A stretch of DNA of 22,312 nucleotides, from positions 1 through 22,312 of the forward strand of contig NZ_CAMLMK010000046.1 in the NCBI RefSeq assembly GCF_946481155.1, read 5' to 3'. Source of the stretch: an uncultured Flavobacterium sp. (GTDB lineage: Bacteria > Bacteroidota > Bacteroidia > Flavobacteriales > Flavobacteriaceae). Both the position numbers and the translations under genes were made by a program. A model generated the notes under the pieces. It did not search any database and was not told the DNA's origin. It was given only the letters and a program-made list of their open reading frames with translations. The first letter of the stretch is position 1; each line of letters begins with the position of its first letter. Below, in pieces: positions 1 through 6,779 of this stretch.

Positions 1-648
1 TGGCGAACGTTTGTTGATTTTCCTTCGCTGACGAAAACATATGATGAAATTGTGGTTTTACACGACAATAATTTCAATACGTTTGTTCCGAAACCGCTTT
101 TCGATGAGAATTATCTGGGAAGTTACCTGCAATACAATACGAAAGTTTTTGAAAGTGATTTCTTTGCATACGACGAAAGTGAAACCAATGATATGAATAA
201 TGTGCATGTGCCATTTGTGAATGTCAACAACTTTTTAATAGATCAATTCGGTTCTTTCGACTATAAAAACGTGAATACGGTTTTGGTTTCCAAGCTGTTA
301 AATTTATCCCGGAATAAAGAAGAAAAACAAGTTTACATTCATTTTCAGGAGACTCATTTTGAAATAGTTATAACACATAATTTAAAGTTATTGTTTTATA
401 ATTCTTTTGAATACAAAACACCTGAAGATTTCGTCTACTACTTATTATTCACCTTGGAGCAATTGCAATTGAATCCGGAAACGGTTTCGGTATATTTATT
501 AGGCAAAATCTCGGAAGAACATCCGTGTTTTGAAATTGCTTATCGTTATGTTCGCAACATTTCCTTATTAGATACTTCAAATTTAGAAGCTAAATATTCA
601 CTTTCAGAATCTGAAACTTTACAACACTATATCCTGCTGAATTCATGA
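1..648 (+). CDS. DUF3822 family protein, 5'-truncated by the window edge
   Basis: The reading frame is open from base 1 (first codons W-R-T-F-V-D-F-P) to a TGA at 646-648, so 215 residues are visible and the true start lies outside the window. A GTG at 52 could be taken as a start, but the protein-like sequence continues upstream of it. The sequence resembles the Bacteroidota-specific DUF3822 family, which from memory has an actin-like ATPase fold in a solved structure and no established function. Its last four bases overlap the start of rsmD (ATGA), so the two are probably translationally coupled. The link to rRNA methylation is only by context. The family assignment is by recognition of sequence and neighbourhood and is fairly secure; the function is unknown. 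Confidence 0.8.
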   Translation, partial: WRTFVDFPSLTKTYDEIVVLHDNNFNTFVPKPLFDENYLGSYLQYNTKVFESDFFAYDESETNDMNNVHVPFVNVNNFLIDQFGSFDYKNVNTVLVSKLLNLSRNKEEKQVYIHFQETHFEIVITHNLKLLFYNSFEYKTPEDFVYYLLFTLEQLQLNPETVSVYLLGKISEEHPCFEIAYRYVRNISLLDTSNLEAKYSLSESETLQHYILLNS

Positions 649-1229
649 GAATAATTTCCGGAAAATACAAAGGAAGACGCATCAGTCCGCCAAAAAACCT
701 GCCTGTTCGTCCTACTACCGATATGTCGAAGGAAGCCTTGTTCAATATTTTGAACAATCATTTCAATTTCAGTGAGTTAAAAGTTTTAGACCTGTTCGCA
801 GGGACCGGAAATATCAGTTATGAGTTTGCTTCCCGTGGCTGCGAGCCGATCACGAGTGTTGATGGTGATATGGGTTGCATCAACTTCATCAAAAAAACTG
901 CAGCAGAATTTGAGTTTGATATTACACCCATAAAAAACGACGTTTTCAAATTTCTTGAGAAAAGCAAGGCGAGTTTCGACATTATTTTCGCCGATCCGCC
1001 CTACGGAATGGAGCAAAAGGAGTTTGAAAAAGTAATTCAGCTGGTTTTTGAAAACGGTTTATTGGAAGAAGACGGCATGATGGTGATTGAGCACTCAAAG
1101 CATACTAAGCTAAACCACATGGAGAATTTCTCTTTCGACAGAAATTATGGTGGGTCTGTATTCAGTTTCTTTGAATTTGAGCAGAACGAAGAAGAATTGG
1201 ATGAGGAAGAAGACGAATCTGACAGTTAA
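645..1229 (+). CDS. rsmD: 16S rRNA (guanine(966)-N2)-methyltransferase RsmD
   Basis: SAM-dependent methyltransferase that modifies G966 of 16S rRNA during 30S assembly. The 194-residue protein starts MRIISGKYKG, which matches the family N-terminus. It carries the RPTTD segment (residues 22-26), the SAM-binding DLFAGTGNIS loop (49-58) and the catalytic DPPY motif of N6/N2 amino-methyltransferases (117-120). The start ATG overlaps the stop of the upstream DUF3822 gene, so the pair looks like one operon. The last roughly 18 residues form an acidic tail (EEELDEEEDESDS) beyond the usual SFFEF ending. The stop codon shares the palindrome TTAA with the stop of the convergent DoxX-like gene. Confidence 0.95.
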   Translation: MRIISGKYKGRRISPPKNLPVRPTTDMSKEALFNILNNHFNFSELKVLDLFAGTGNISYEFASRGCEPITSVDGDMGCINFIKKTAAEFEFDITPIKNDVFKFLEKSKASFDIIFADPPYGMEQKEFEKVIQLVFENGLLEEDGMMVIEHSKHTKLNHMENFSFDRNYGGSVFSFFEFEQNEEELDEEEDESDS

Positions 1230-1621
1230 TTTTTAGCGTTATCATTCGCAGCAATAACGACTAACGAAACCATTAAGGCCACACTATATTCCATTCCTCC
1301 AGTACCATGTTCACCAACAAACCAGCCCAATCCGGCATGGATAATGATAATTCCGGTTAGCAGCAAAATGATGAAACCTAGTGCAAACCATTTTGTAAAA
1401 TAACCCATCACCATTGAAATTCCGCCTACAATTTCAAAAATTGTTATAGCCCAGACCCACAATAATCCACTTACAAATCCTTTATCATTAAGAAAATCAG
1501 CAAATTGAACTATGGTTCCGTTAGCAATCCTCACAGTTGCATGTGCCAAAAACATGGACGCTGTTGAAATTCGCAGTAAAAGTAAAGTTTGATTTAAAGA
1601 TAGAAATGGGAAATTTTTCAT
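1226..1621 (-). CDS. DoxX-family small membrane protein
   Basis: A 131-residue protein with about four hydrophobic segments, typical of DoxX/DoxD-like inner-membrane proteins. Recognisable parts are LLLRISTASMFLAHA at the N-terminus, FEIVGGISMVMGYF in the middle and a last helix ending VSLVVIAANDNAKN. I chose the ATG at 1619-1621 (MKNFPFLSLNQ); an in-frame ATG 45 bases upstream would add a 15-residue extension that looks non-native and runs toward the rnpB terminator. DoxX-like proteins have been linked to quinone or thiosulfate oxidation and to redox stress in some species, but no specific activity can be assigned here. The gene is convergent with rsmD with a 4-bp overlap. A weak promoter-like TACATTTA lies at 1639-1646 on this strand. 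Confidence 0.85.
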   Translation of the reverse strand: MKNFPFLSLNQTLLLLRISTASMFLAHATVRIANGTIVQFADFLNDKGFVSGLLWVWAITIFEIVGGISMVMGYFTKWFALGFIILLLTGIIIIHAGLGWFVGEHGTGGMEYSVALMVSLVVIAANDNAKN

Positions 1622-1673
1622 AGCACTGATTTTGAGCATAAATGTAAGAAAAAAATTAAAACTCAAAAAAAAT

Positions 1674-1978
1674 GCAGACCTATAAGCCGGATTCTGTCCC
1701 CGCCGAAACGGAGCCTTATCATTTATCTAGATTATTCATTGCTGAATAACTCAAGCTGCCTACCCTTCAACAACGGACGAGTCGCCCTTAAATGCTGATA
1801 TACTTGGCATTTCACCGCATAGAGTTTACCTGGTTTCACTACAGCATTACCTGTACATACTTTCTGTTGCACTTGTCCTCGCCTTTCGACGGGCGGGCGT
1901 TACCCGCTATGCTACTCTGTGGTGTCCGGACTTTCCTCCCTCCCGATTATGCATCGGGACGACGATAAGGCGGTCTGC
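1674..1978 (-). ncRNA. rnpB: RNase P RNA (class A)
   Basis: Catalytic RNA of ribonuclease P, which removes 5' leaders from pre-tRNAs. On the minus strand the conserved 5' P4 segment GGAGGAAAGTCCGGAC lies at 1924-1939 and the matching 3' segment ACAGAATCCGGCTTAT at 1682-1697. The GCAGACC at the 5' end (complement of 1972-1978) pairs with GGTCTGC at the 3' end (complement of 1674-1680) to form P1, which fixes the ends to within a few bases. Internal conserved pieces such as AGAGTAGC and CGAAAGGCGAGG are also present. The RNA is about 305 nt. It is followed on its own strand by eight T residues (complement of 1665-1672) that could help termination. Confidence 0.96.
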
Positions 1979-1982
1979 GGTA

Positions 1983-1990
1983 CAAACTTA
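1983..1990 (-). promoter_or_regulatory. Probable rnpB promoter, -7 element
   Basis: The minus strand reads TAAGTTTG here, an exact match to the Bacteroidota -7 consensus TAnnTTTG. It ends only about four bases before the predicted 5' end of the P1 helix, which fits the short -7 to start distance in this phylum. The -33 region is not a clear TTTG (a TTCG lies about 20 bases upstream), so the call rests on the -7 box and its position. Confidence 0.55.
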
Positions 1991-2066
1991 CAACAAATAA
2001 CTTCCGGTGACGAATTATTAATAAAGACTTTAACAGGTCTTTCAGCATTTTTTTTTATAAATATCG

Positions 2067-2074
2067 TAAATTTA
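2067..2074 (+). promoter_or_regulatory. Candidate promoter of the first small paralog
   Basis: TAAATTTA, one base off the TAnnTTTG -7 consensus, lies 30 bases before the start codon of the first small paralog. The block around it, about 19 bases from 2066, matches the block upstream of the second paralog at 17 of 19 positions, which argues that it is functional and was duplicated with the gene. No clear -33 TTTG is visible. Confidence 0.4.
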
Positions 2075-2104
2075 TAGTACTTCAATAAGCTTATTCTTTT
2101 CGTC

Positions 2105-2413
2105 ATGGTACATACTTATAACTACGCTAGCGTTTCAAAAGCATTAGAGGAACTAAATGAGCTTGGCTTTGTTATAGATTATAATCTAAACGACACGGAA
2201 TTTAGGGTGAATCCCCATAATTTCGAAATTGTCCATATCTATAGATACGAAGGCGATTCCAGTCCTGATGATGAAGCGACAGTATATGGCATCCGGTCTA
2301 AAGCTGGGAATAAAAAAGGCGTTTTTGTTTCCGGTTATGCTGCTAATTCCGAATGTGATTCGGCTCGGTTCTTAATTGGACTATCAATTAAAGCAAGAAA
2401 AGGCGGGCTGTAA
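2105..2413 (+). CDS. Small conserved protein, first of two tandem paralogs
   Basis: A 102-residue soluble protein ([22 protein letters not shown]). It belongs to a small Bacteroidota family often labelled 'phosphoribosylpyrophosphate synthetase' in databases; the length and absence of PRPP-synthetase motifs make that name almost certainly wrong. Visible landmarks are an N-terminal helix ([12 protein letters not shown]), a core [10 protein letters not shown] followed by the acidic [12 protein letters not shown], and a [11 protein letters not shown] segment. It is about two-thirds identical to the next gene, which has the same landmarks in the same order. No signal peptide, membrane segment or cysteine cluster is seen. 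Function is unknown. Confidence 0.8.
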   Translation: MVHTYNYASVSKALEELNELGFVIDYNLNDTEFRVNPHNFEIVHIYRYEGDSSPDDEATVYGIRSKAGNKKGVFVSGYAANSECDSARFLIGLSIKARKGGL

Positions 2414-2465
2414 TGGCTATCGGAAAACAGTCTGCCAAATTGATTTCTGTTATTGCTATTTTTTG

Positions 2466-2473
2466 TAAATTTA
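2466..2473 (+). promoter_or_regulatory. Candidate promoter of the second small paralog and topoisomerase IB
   Basis: TAAATTTA again, 34 bases before the start codon. The 19-base block beginning at 2465 matches the equivalent block upstream of the first paralog with two differences. It would let the second paralog and the abutting topoisomerase gene be transcribed independently of the first copy. Confidence 0.4.
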
Positions 2474-2507
2474 TTGTTCTTCAGATGTTTAACTTAAATT
2501 TTCCGTT

Positions 2508-2831
2508 ATGATTAAGATGTATCACTATGCGACCGTTTCCAAAGCACTGGATCAATTAAACGAAAAAGGATTCACTTTCGATTTCAATCTTCATGAAACC
2601 GATATTGTACAACATCCGGAAGATTATGAAATTGTTCATATTTACCGCTATGAAGGCGAATCCGATCCCGATGATGAAGCAACGGTGTATGGTATAAAGT
2701 CTCTGAAAAATGGCAGAAAAGGTGTTTTTGTGGCAGGTTTTGCTGCTAATTCTGAAAATGATGCCGCCCGTGTCCTGATTGATCTGTCGATAAAAGACAG
2801 AAAAGAACATGAGAGAAATAATCTCCTTTAA
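2508..2831 (+). CDS. Small conserved protein, second of two tandem paralogs
   Basis: A 107-residue protein ([22 protein letters not shown]) paralogous to the preceding gene. The stretches [10 protein letters not shown] and [11 protein letters not shown] are nearly identical between the copies; the C-terminal tail (KEHERNNLL) and the region around residues 30-37 differ. An alternative start at the fourth residue (MYHYAT) is possible. Its TAA stop at 2829-2831 is followed directly by the ATG of the topoisomerase IB gene with no spacer, so the two are very likely co-transcribed and translationally coupled. That links this unknown family to DNA topology or stress only by context. The PRPP-synthetase label used for the family in databases is not supported by its motifs. 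Confidence 0.8.
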   Translation: MIKMYHYATVSKALDQLNEKGFTFDFNLHETDIVQHPEDYEIVHIYRYEGESDPDDEATVYGIKSLKNGRKGVFVAGFAANSENDAARVLIDLSIKDRKEHERNNLL

Positions 2832-3902
2832 ATGAATCGATTACAATCTAAACTTGAAAAGATTGGACGCGATCCGACAAGCACTGCGAAATCTGTCGGC
2901 CTAAGATATGCAGCCAATTCCGGGAATGGTTTTTACCGCTTAAGAAAAAAGGGTGATTTCACTTATATTGATGAAAACCAGAAACCTGTCCGCAACAAAG
3001 AGGTATTGGATCGGATAAAAAAGCTTGTCATTCCTCCGGCTTGGGAGAACGTCTGGATTTCCCCTTTTGAAAATGGCCATCTTCAGGCAACCGGCTATGA
3101 TGTAAAGGGCCGGAAACAGTATAAATATCATACTAATTGGAATAAAATCAGAAACCAGTCGAAATTCTATCGATTGCGAAGTTTTGCAGCTGTTTTACCT
3201 TCCATCAGAAAAAAAGTTGAAAGTGATTTAAATAAAAAAGGCCTGCCATATGAAAAAGTCGTGGCCTTAGTAATTAAGCTGATTGAAATGACAAACATCC
3301 GAATAGGAAATGAAGCTTATAAAAAACTGTACGGTTCTTTCGGATTGACAACATTACAGGACAAACACGTTAAATTTGATAAGCAATATCTCTTTTTCGA
3401 ATTCATAGGAAAGAAAGGTATTAAGCATAAAGTGAAACTTCAAAGCAGAAAATTGGTCAATTTGGTTAGGAAATGCAAAGAAATTCCCGGCCAGGATTTG
3501 TTCCAGTATTATGATAATGAAGGAAAAAAACACATCATTGGTTCTTCCGATATCAATAATTATCTCAAGGAAATTACCGGAGAAGATTTTACCGCCAAAG
3601 ATTTCAGGGTCTGGACAGGAACCGTAAATGCATTATGCCAGTTTCTTGAGGCGGAAGCTCCTGAAAATCAATCTCAATGCAATAAAAAAATTATTGAAAT
3701 AGTAGACAATGTGGCTTCCCAACTCGGAAATACGCGTGCGGTCTGTAAAAAATATTATGTTCATCCCACCGTCATAGCTGCTTATGAAAAAGGATCTGTC
3801 TGGAATTACAAACCCCGAAAAAATGCCGGAAAACTAACTGCAGAAGAAAAAGCTTTAGTCAAATTACTGGATAAGGAAACTATCGCGGAAGTGTCTGGTT
3901 AA
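2832..3902 (+). CDS. DNA topoisomerase IB (poxvirus/bacterial type)
   Basis: A 356-residue type IB topoisomerase, which relaxes supercoils through a 3'-phosphotyrosyl intermediate without ATP. The N-terminal DNA-binding part contains the family landmark LVIPPAWENVWISPFENGHLQ (residues 65-85) and GRKQYKYH (93-100). The catalytic domain shows R157 in NIRIGNEAY, a basic stretch GKKGIKHKV (193-201) that should hold the catalytic lysine, R259 in DFRVWTGT, and the active-site tyrosine Y309 in KYYVHP. All expected catalytic positions therefore look intact, and the length is normal for bacterial members. It directly abuts the second small paralog upstream. These enzymes are accessory in bacteria and patchily distributed; there is no sign here of a flanking mobile element. 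Confidence 0.95.
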   Translation: MNRLQSKLEKIGRDPTSTAKSVGLRYAANSGNGFYRLRKKGDFTYIDENQKPVRNKEVLDRIKKLVIPPAWENVWISPFENGHLQATGYDVKGRKQYKYHTNWNKIRNQSKFYRLRSFAAVLPSIRKKVESDLNKKGLPYEKVVALVIKLIEMTNIRIGNEAYKKLYGSFGLTTLQDKHVKFDKQYLFFEFIGKKGIKHKVKLQSRKLVNLVRKCKEIPGQDLFQYYDNEGKKHIIGSSDINNYLKEITGEDFTAKDFRVWTGTVNALCQFLEAEAPENQSQCNKKIIEIVDNVASQLGNTRAVCKKYYVHPTVIAAYEKGSVWNYKPRKNAGKLTAEEKALVKLLDKETIAEVSG

Positions 3903-3971
3903 TTGTTGATAAAATCTCGAAAAATCGGCAATCTTTCAGCGTCTAAATTTCCCATTATTTAAATTATAAAC

Positions 3972-3979
3972 TATATTTG
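3972..3979 (+). promoter_or_regulatory. Probable dnaX promoter, -7 element
   Basis: TATATTTG is an exact TAnnTTTG match, 17 bases before the dnaX start codon. A T-rich TTTC about 20 bases upstream could serve as a degraded -33 element. If used, the leader would be only about 10-12 nt. Confidence 0.5.
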
Positions 3980-3996
3980 CTATCCAATAAAATTCT

Positions 3997-5082
3997 ATGG
4001 AACAATTTATAGTATCAGCCCGTAAATACAGACCGCAAACGTTTAAAGACGTTGTTGGTCAGCAGGCTATTACGAATACTTTGCTTAACGCCATAGAAAA
4101 CAATCATTTGGCTTCTGCCCTTTTGTTTACGGGTCCGCGTGGTGTTGGAAAAACAACTTGTGCGCGTATTCTTGCCCGAAAGATCAATCAGGAAGGCTAT
4201 GATGATCCGTATGAAGATTTTGCGTTTAACGTATTTGAATTGGATGCGGCTTCAAACAACTCGGTTGATGATATCCGAAACCTTATCGATCAGGTTAGAA
4301 TCCCGCCGCAAACCGGAAAATACAAAGTATATATCATTGACGAGGTGCACATGTTGTCCCAAGCCGCTTTCAACGCGTTCCTGAAAACATTGGAAGAACC
4401 GCCGCGTCATGCGATTTTCATTTTGGCTACGACCGAAAAGCACAAAATCATCCCGACGATTTTATCGCGTTGCCAGATATTTGATTTCAAAAGGATTACC
4501 GTAAAAGATGCTAAAGAACATTTAGCGGAAGTTGCTGCCAGCCAGAACATAGTTTTTGAAGACGATGCTTTGCATATCATAGCCCAAAAGGCAGATGGCG
4601 CGATGCGTGACGCTTTATCTATTTTTGACCGCGTGGTTTCTTTCTGCGGAAATAACCTTACACGTCAGGCAGTTACCGAAAACCTGAACGTTTTGGATTT
4701 CGAATATTATGTAAAAGTAACCGATTTAATCCTGGAGAATAAAATTCCCGAATTACTTTTGGCTTACAATGACATTTTAGCTAAAGGTTTTGACGGACAT
4801 CATTTTGTGGCCGGCTTGGCTTCCCATTTCAGGGATTTGCTGGTTTGTAAAAATCCGGCAACGCTTGTTTTACTGGAGGCAGGTGAACAGGCACAAAGTT
4901 TGTATCGCGATCAGGCACAGAAAGCTTCTCAGGATTTTCTTTTACAGGGAATCGACATTGCTAATGATTGTGACTTAAAATACAAAGTTTCCCAGAACCA
5001 ACGTCTTTTAGTTGAGCTTTGTCTTATGCAGCTTGCCTCTATCACTTTCGATGGAGAAAAAAAAAAGCTAAGCAATTTATAA
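3997..5082 (+). CDS. dnaX: DNA polymerase III subunit gamma (zero-frame product of dnaX)
   Basis: ATPase motor subunit of the replicative clamp loader. The 361-residue zero-frame product has the start MEQFIVSARKYRPQTFKDVVGQ, Walker A GPRGVGKT (46-53), Walker B IIDEVH (113-118), sensor 1 LATTEKHK, and the SRC arginine-finger motif (157-159), followed by the lid and oligomerisation domain to about residue 355. The segment between Walker A and ELDAASNN has none of the four zinc-binding cysteines of E. coli DnaX; it is replaced by an acidic NQEGYDDPYEDFAF, which I recall as usual in flavobacteria. The frame stops a few codons after an A10-G run (5057-5067), right where domain III ends. That gives a gamma-like protein, while the tau-specific part lies in the -1 frame. 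A homopolymer sequencing error is the main alternative. Confidence 0.9.
   Translation: MEQFIVSARKYRPQTFKDVVGQQAITNTLLNAIENNHLASALLFTGPRGVGKTTCARILARKINQEGYDDPYEDFAFNVFELDAASNNSVDDIRNLIDQVRIPPQTGKYKVYIIDEVHMLSQAAFNAFLKTLEEPPRHAIFILATTEKHKIIPTILSRCQIFDFKRITVKDAKEHLAEVAASQNIVFEDDALHIIAQKADGAMRDALSIFDRVVSFCGNNLTRQAVTENLNVLDFEYYVKVTDLILENKIPELLLAYNDILAKGFDGHHFVAGLASHFRDLLVCKNPATLVLLEAGEQAQSLYRDQAQKASQDFLLQGIDIANDCDLKYKVSQNQRLLVELCLMQLASITFDGEKKKLSNL
5057..5067 (+). other. Candidate programmed frameshift / transcriptional slippage site in dnaX
   Basis: Ten A residues followed by G. In the zero frame the last codons of the run are AAA (5062-5064) and AAG (5065-5067), so 5061-5067 is the heptamer A AAA AAG used for -1 frameshifting in E. 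coli dnaX. A -1 slip continues as A-K-Q-F-I-I-P-P-T-Y-F and yields a product of about 589 residues. Polymerase slippage would also work, as in Thermus dnaX: 11 A (or 8 A) gives tau in frame, while 10 A and 9 A both stop within a few codons. No clear stimulatory stem-loop lies 5-10 nt downstream and no strong upstream Shine-Dalgarno element is seen. An assembly error in the homopolymer remains possible. Confidence 0.6.
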
Positions 5083-5765
5083 TTCCTCCGACATACTTCA
5101 AGAATAACAGCTATTCCATCACGGAAGTTGTTAAAGCTGTTCCACAAGTTCCAAATGCTGTAGAGGTCTCAAAATCGCCCCCTCAAATTCAGAGTCCGGT
5201 TGCAGAAAATTTGAGTACCGAAGCAAAAGCCGAAATTACCGCTCCGGAAGCTGCAAAACCAACTATTCCTGAAATAAAACCTATTATTTCGGAACAAACT
5301 GCCGGCACAAAAGTTTCCGCATTATCACTGGCAAGTATCAAGGCAAAACGCGAACTGGAAGCTTCACAAAGAGCTACTGTCAGACATCACGACGAGTTGC
5401 CGAAAGAACCTTTCACTGAAACCGATATGCTGTTGCAATGGACGAATTTCGCACAGAAATTAAGCGATAAAGGCCAGAAAATTATGGCTACTTACATGCT
5501 GATTAACGATCCGACATTAGAAGGAACAGCGATTAAACTCGAATTGCCAAACGAAGGCTCTAAAGTCGATTTCGACAATAATAAAACGGAATTGTTAGGC
5601 TATTTACGAGGAAAACTTCATAATCACGATATTGTAATTGACGTGCATGTTAATGAAGTAACGCAAAGCAAACACGCCTTTACACCGCTGGAGAAGTATG
5701 AGAAGCTGAAGTCGATTAATCCTGCTATGGAACTGCTTCGAAAGACTTTTGATTTGGATGTTTAA
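5067..5765 (+). CDS. dnaX: Tau-specific C-terminal part of DnaX, -1 frame
   Basis: The frame is open upstream to about 5019, but the natural entry is through the slippery run, which gives 232 residues after the slip. It begins AKQFIIPPTYFKNNSYS, has a low-complexity Ala/Pro/Glu linker (about EVVKAVPQ to SEQTAGTK), and ends in a compact alpha/beta domain (FTETDMLLQWTNFAQKLSDK to KLKSINPAMELLRKTFDLDV) of the kind found at the C-terminus of Bacteroidota gamma/tau proteins. Tau-specific domains bind the polymerase alpha subunit and the DnaB helicase in well-studied bacteria. The region has normal coding character and no internal stops, which supports it being expressed rather than decaying. It has no convincing start codon context of its own. 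The full tau product would span 3997-5765. Confidence 0.8.
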   Translation, partial: AKQFIIPPTYFKNNSYSITEVVKAVPQVPNAVEVSKSPPQIQSPVAENLSTEAKAEITAPEAAKPTIPEIKPIISEQTAGTKVSALSLASIKAKRELEASQRATVRHHDELPKEPFTETDMLLQWTNFAQKLSDKGQKIMATYMLINDPTLEGTAIKLELPNEGSKVDFDNNKTELLGYLRGKLHNHDIVIDVHVNEVTQSKHAFTPLEKYEKLKSINPAMELLRKTFDLDV

Positions 5766-5770
5766 AAGAA

Positions 5771-5849
5771 GTTACAAAGTTCCAGAGTTGCTGAGTTACT
5801 TAGTCGGAATCCGTTTTTAAACTTTGCCGCTAAGTAACTCAGAAACTAA
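5771..5849. repeat. Degenerate 8-bp tandem repeats forming an inverted pair
   Basis: The gap between the dnaX and ppx stop codons holds four octamers in register, GTTACAAA, GTTCCAGA, GTTGCTGA and GTTACTTA (5771-5802), then a 23-base spacer and three more units (5826-5849) that read as GTTTCTGA, GTTACTTA on the other strand. The arrays are inverted: CTGAGTTACTTAG (5791-5803) is the exact reverse complement of 5830-5842, so a 13-bp stem with a 26-nt loop can form. With no T tract next to it, it is not a classic terminator, although the convergent position would suit a bidirectional one. Related arrays occur at 20714, 20799 and 22150. Confidence 0.75.
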
Positions 5850-6736
5850 ATCTTCCCATTATACATAGCTTTCACGACACCATCAGAAAGTCCGATTTTA
5901 GGAACGTAGATGTTTCTGGCGCCGCTCCATTTCATGGCATTCAGGTAAATGCGCATCGCTGGGATGATTACGTCGGCACGGTCGGTGTTCAGACCTAATT
6001 CGGCGATTCTTTGCTCGTAAGTTAGTGAATTCAATTTTTGGTATTCCGAATTCAGGTACATATATGAAAGTGGTTTCTCCTGTGCTTTTCCCGAAAGCTT
6101 GAAGATTTTATTGATGTTGCCGCCGGAACCGATCAGTGTAATATTTTCGTAAGGTTCCGTAGTGGTTTTAATCCATTTTTCGATTTCCTGCCATACCACA
6201 TCGTTCACCATATTATTCAGCAAACGAACGGTTCCGTTTTTGAATGATTTTGACGTAATCATTTTTCCTTCGGAAAATAATGAGAATTCGGTACTTCCAC
6301 CACCAACATCGACATATAAATAGGTCTGGTCCGTTTTAATAAAATGATGTAAATCGGAAGAAGCAATAATCGCCGCTTCTTTTTTACCATCGATAATTTC
6401 AATTTTTATATCAGCTTTTTTCTTGATAATTTCAGTAACTTCTTTTCCGTTATAAGCCTCACGCATAGCGGAAGTAGCACACGCCATGTAACGTTCTACT
6501 TTATATACTTTCATCAGCAATTTAAACGCTTTCATCGCGTCAATCATACGATCGATATTTTCCTCTGTGATTTCCCCAACGGTAAAAGCATCCTGCCCCA
6601 AACGAATCGGAACACGAATCAAAGCACTCTTGTTGAACTGCGTTTCTTTTCCCTGCTGCTCCACAATATTGGTTATCAGAAGTCGCATGGCATTGGAGCC
6701 AATATCTATCGCAGCATATTTTTTTATAGAAATCAT
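5846..6736 (-). CDS. ppx: Ppx/GppA family phosphatase (exopolyphosphatase or pppGpp phosphohydrolase)
   Basis: An ASKHA-fold phosphatase expected to release phosphate from polyphosphate ends, or to hydrolyse pppGpp. The N-terminal phosphate-1 motif is KYAAIDIGSNAMRLLI and the second glycine-rich motif is YVDVGGGSTEFSLF; near the C-terminus is GLSDGVVKAMY. I place the start at the ATG at 6734-6736 (MISIKKYAAIDIGSN, 296 residues); an in-frame ATG at 6763 would add nine residues (MPVKGKLRD). It is much shorter than E. coli Ppx because it lacks the C-terminal HD-like domain. It lies about 43 nt downstream of ppk1 on the same strand, which favours a role in polyphosphate turnover, though GppA activity cannot be excluded. 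Confidence 0.9.
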   Translation of the reverse strand: MISIKKYAAIDIGSNAMRLLITNIVEQQGKETQFNKSALIRVPIRLGQDAFTVGEITEENIDRMIDAMKAFKLLMKVYKVERYMACATSAMREAYNGKEVTEIIKKKADIKIEIIDGKKEAAIIASSDLHHFIKTDQTYLYVDVGGGSTEFSLFSEGKMITSKSFKNGTVRLLNNMVNDVVWQEIEKWIKTTTEPYENITLIGSGGNINKIFKLSGKAQEKPLSYMYLNSEYQKLNSLTYEQRIAELGLNTDRADVIIPAMRIYLNAMKWSGARNIYVPKIGLSDGVVKAMYNGKI

Positions 6737-6779
6737 ATCGCGTAATTTTCCTTTAACAGGCAAAGGATTTTCAATTTTA

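Noticed and set aside
1226..1666. Longer start for the DoxX-like gene at 1666
   Set aside because: The 15-residue extension breaks the usual N-terminus and overlaps the A/T-rich tract directly after rnpB.
1912..2106. Minus-strand open frame of 64 codons
   Set aside because: It overlaps the 5' part of rnpB and its promoter, and has no recognisable protein character.
2105..2831. PRPP synthetase function for the two small paralogs
   Set aside because: They are about 105 residues long and lack the PRPP-binding and catalytic motifs; the name seems to be a propagated database error.
5106..5141. AACAGCT...AGCTGTT hairpin with inner TTCC/GGAA, as a frameshift stimulator for dnaX
   Set aside because: It starts about 39 nt after the slippery run, whereas known stimulators lie roughly 5-10 nt downstream. 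It may be chance.
5019..5765. A separate gene starting at the ATG at 5019
   Set aside because: Its first 16 codons lie inside the dnaX coding sequence in another frame and make no sense as a protein start. The region is the tau tail reached by a shift.
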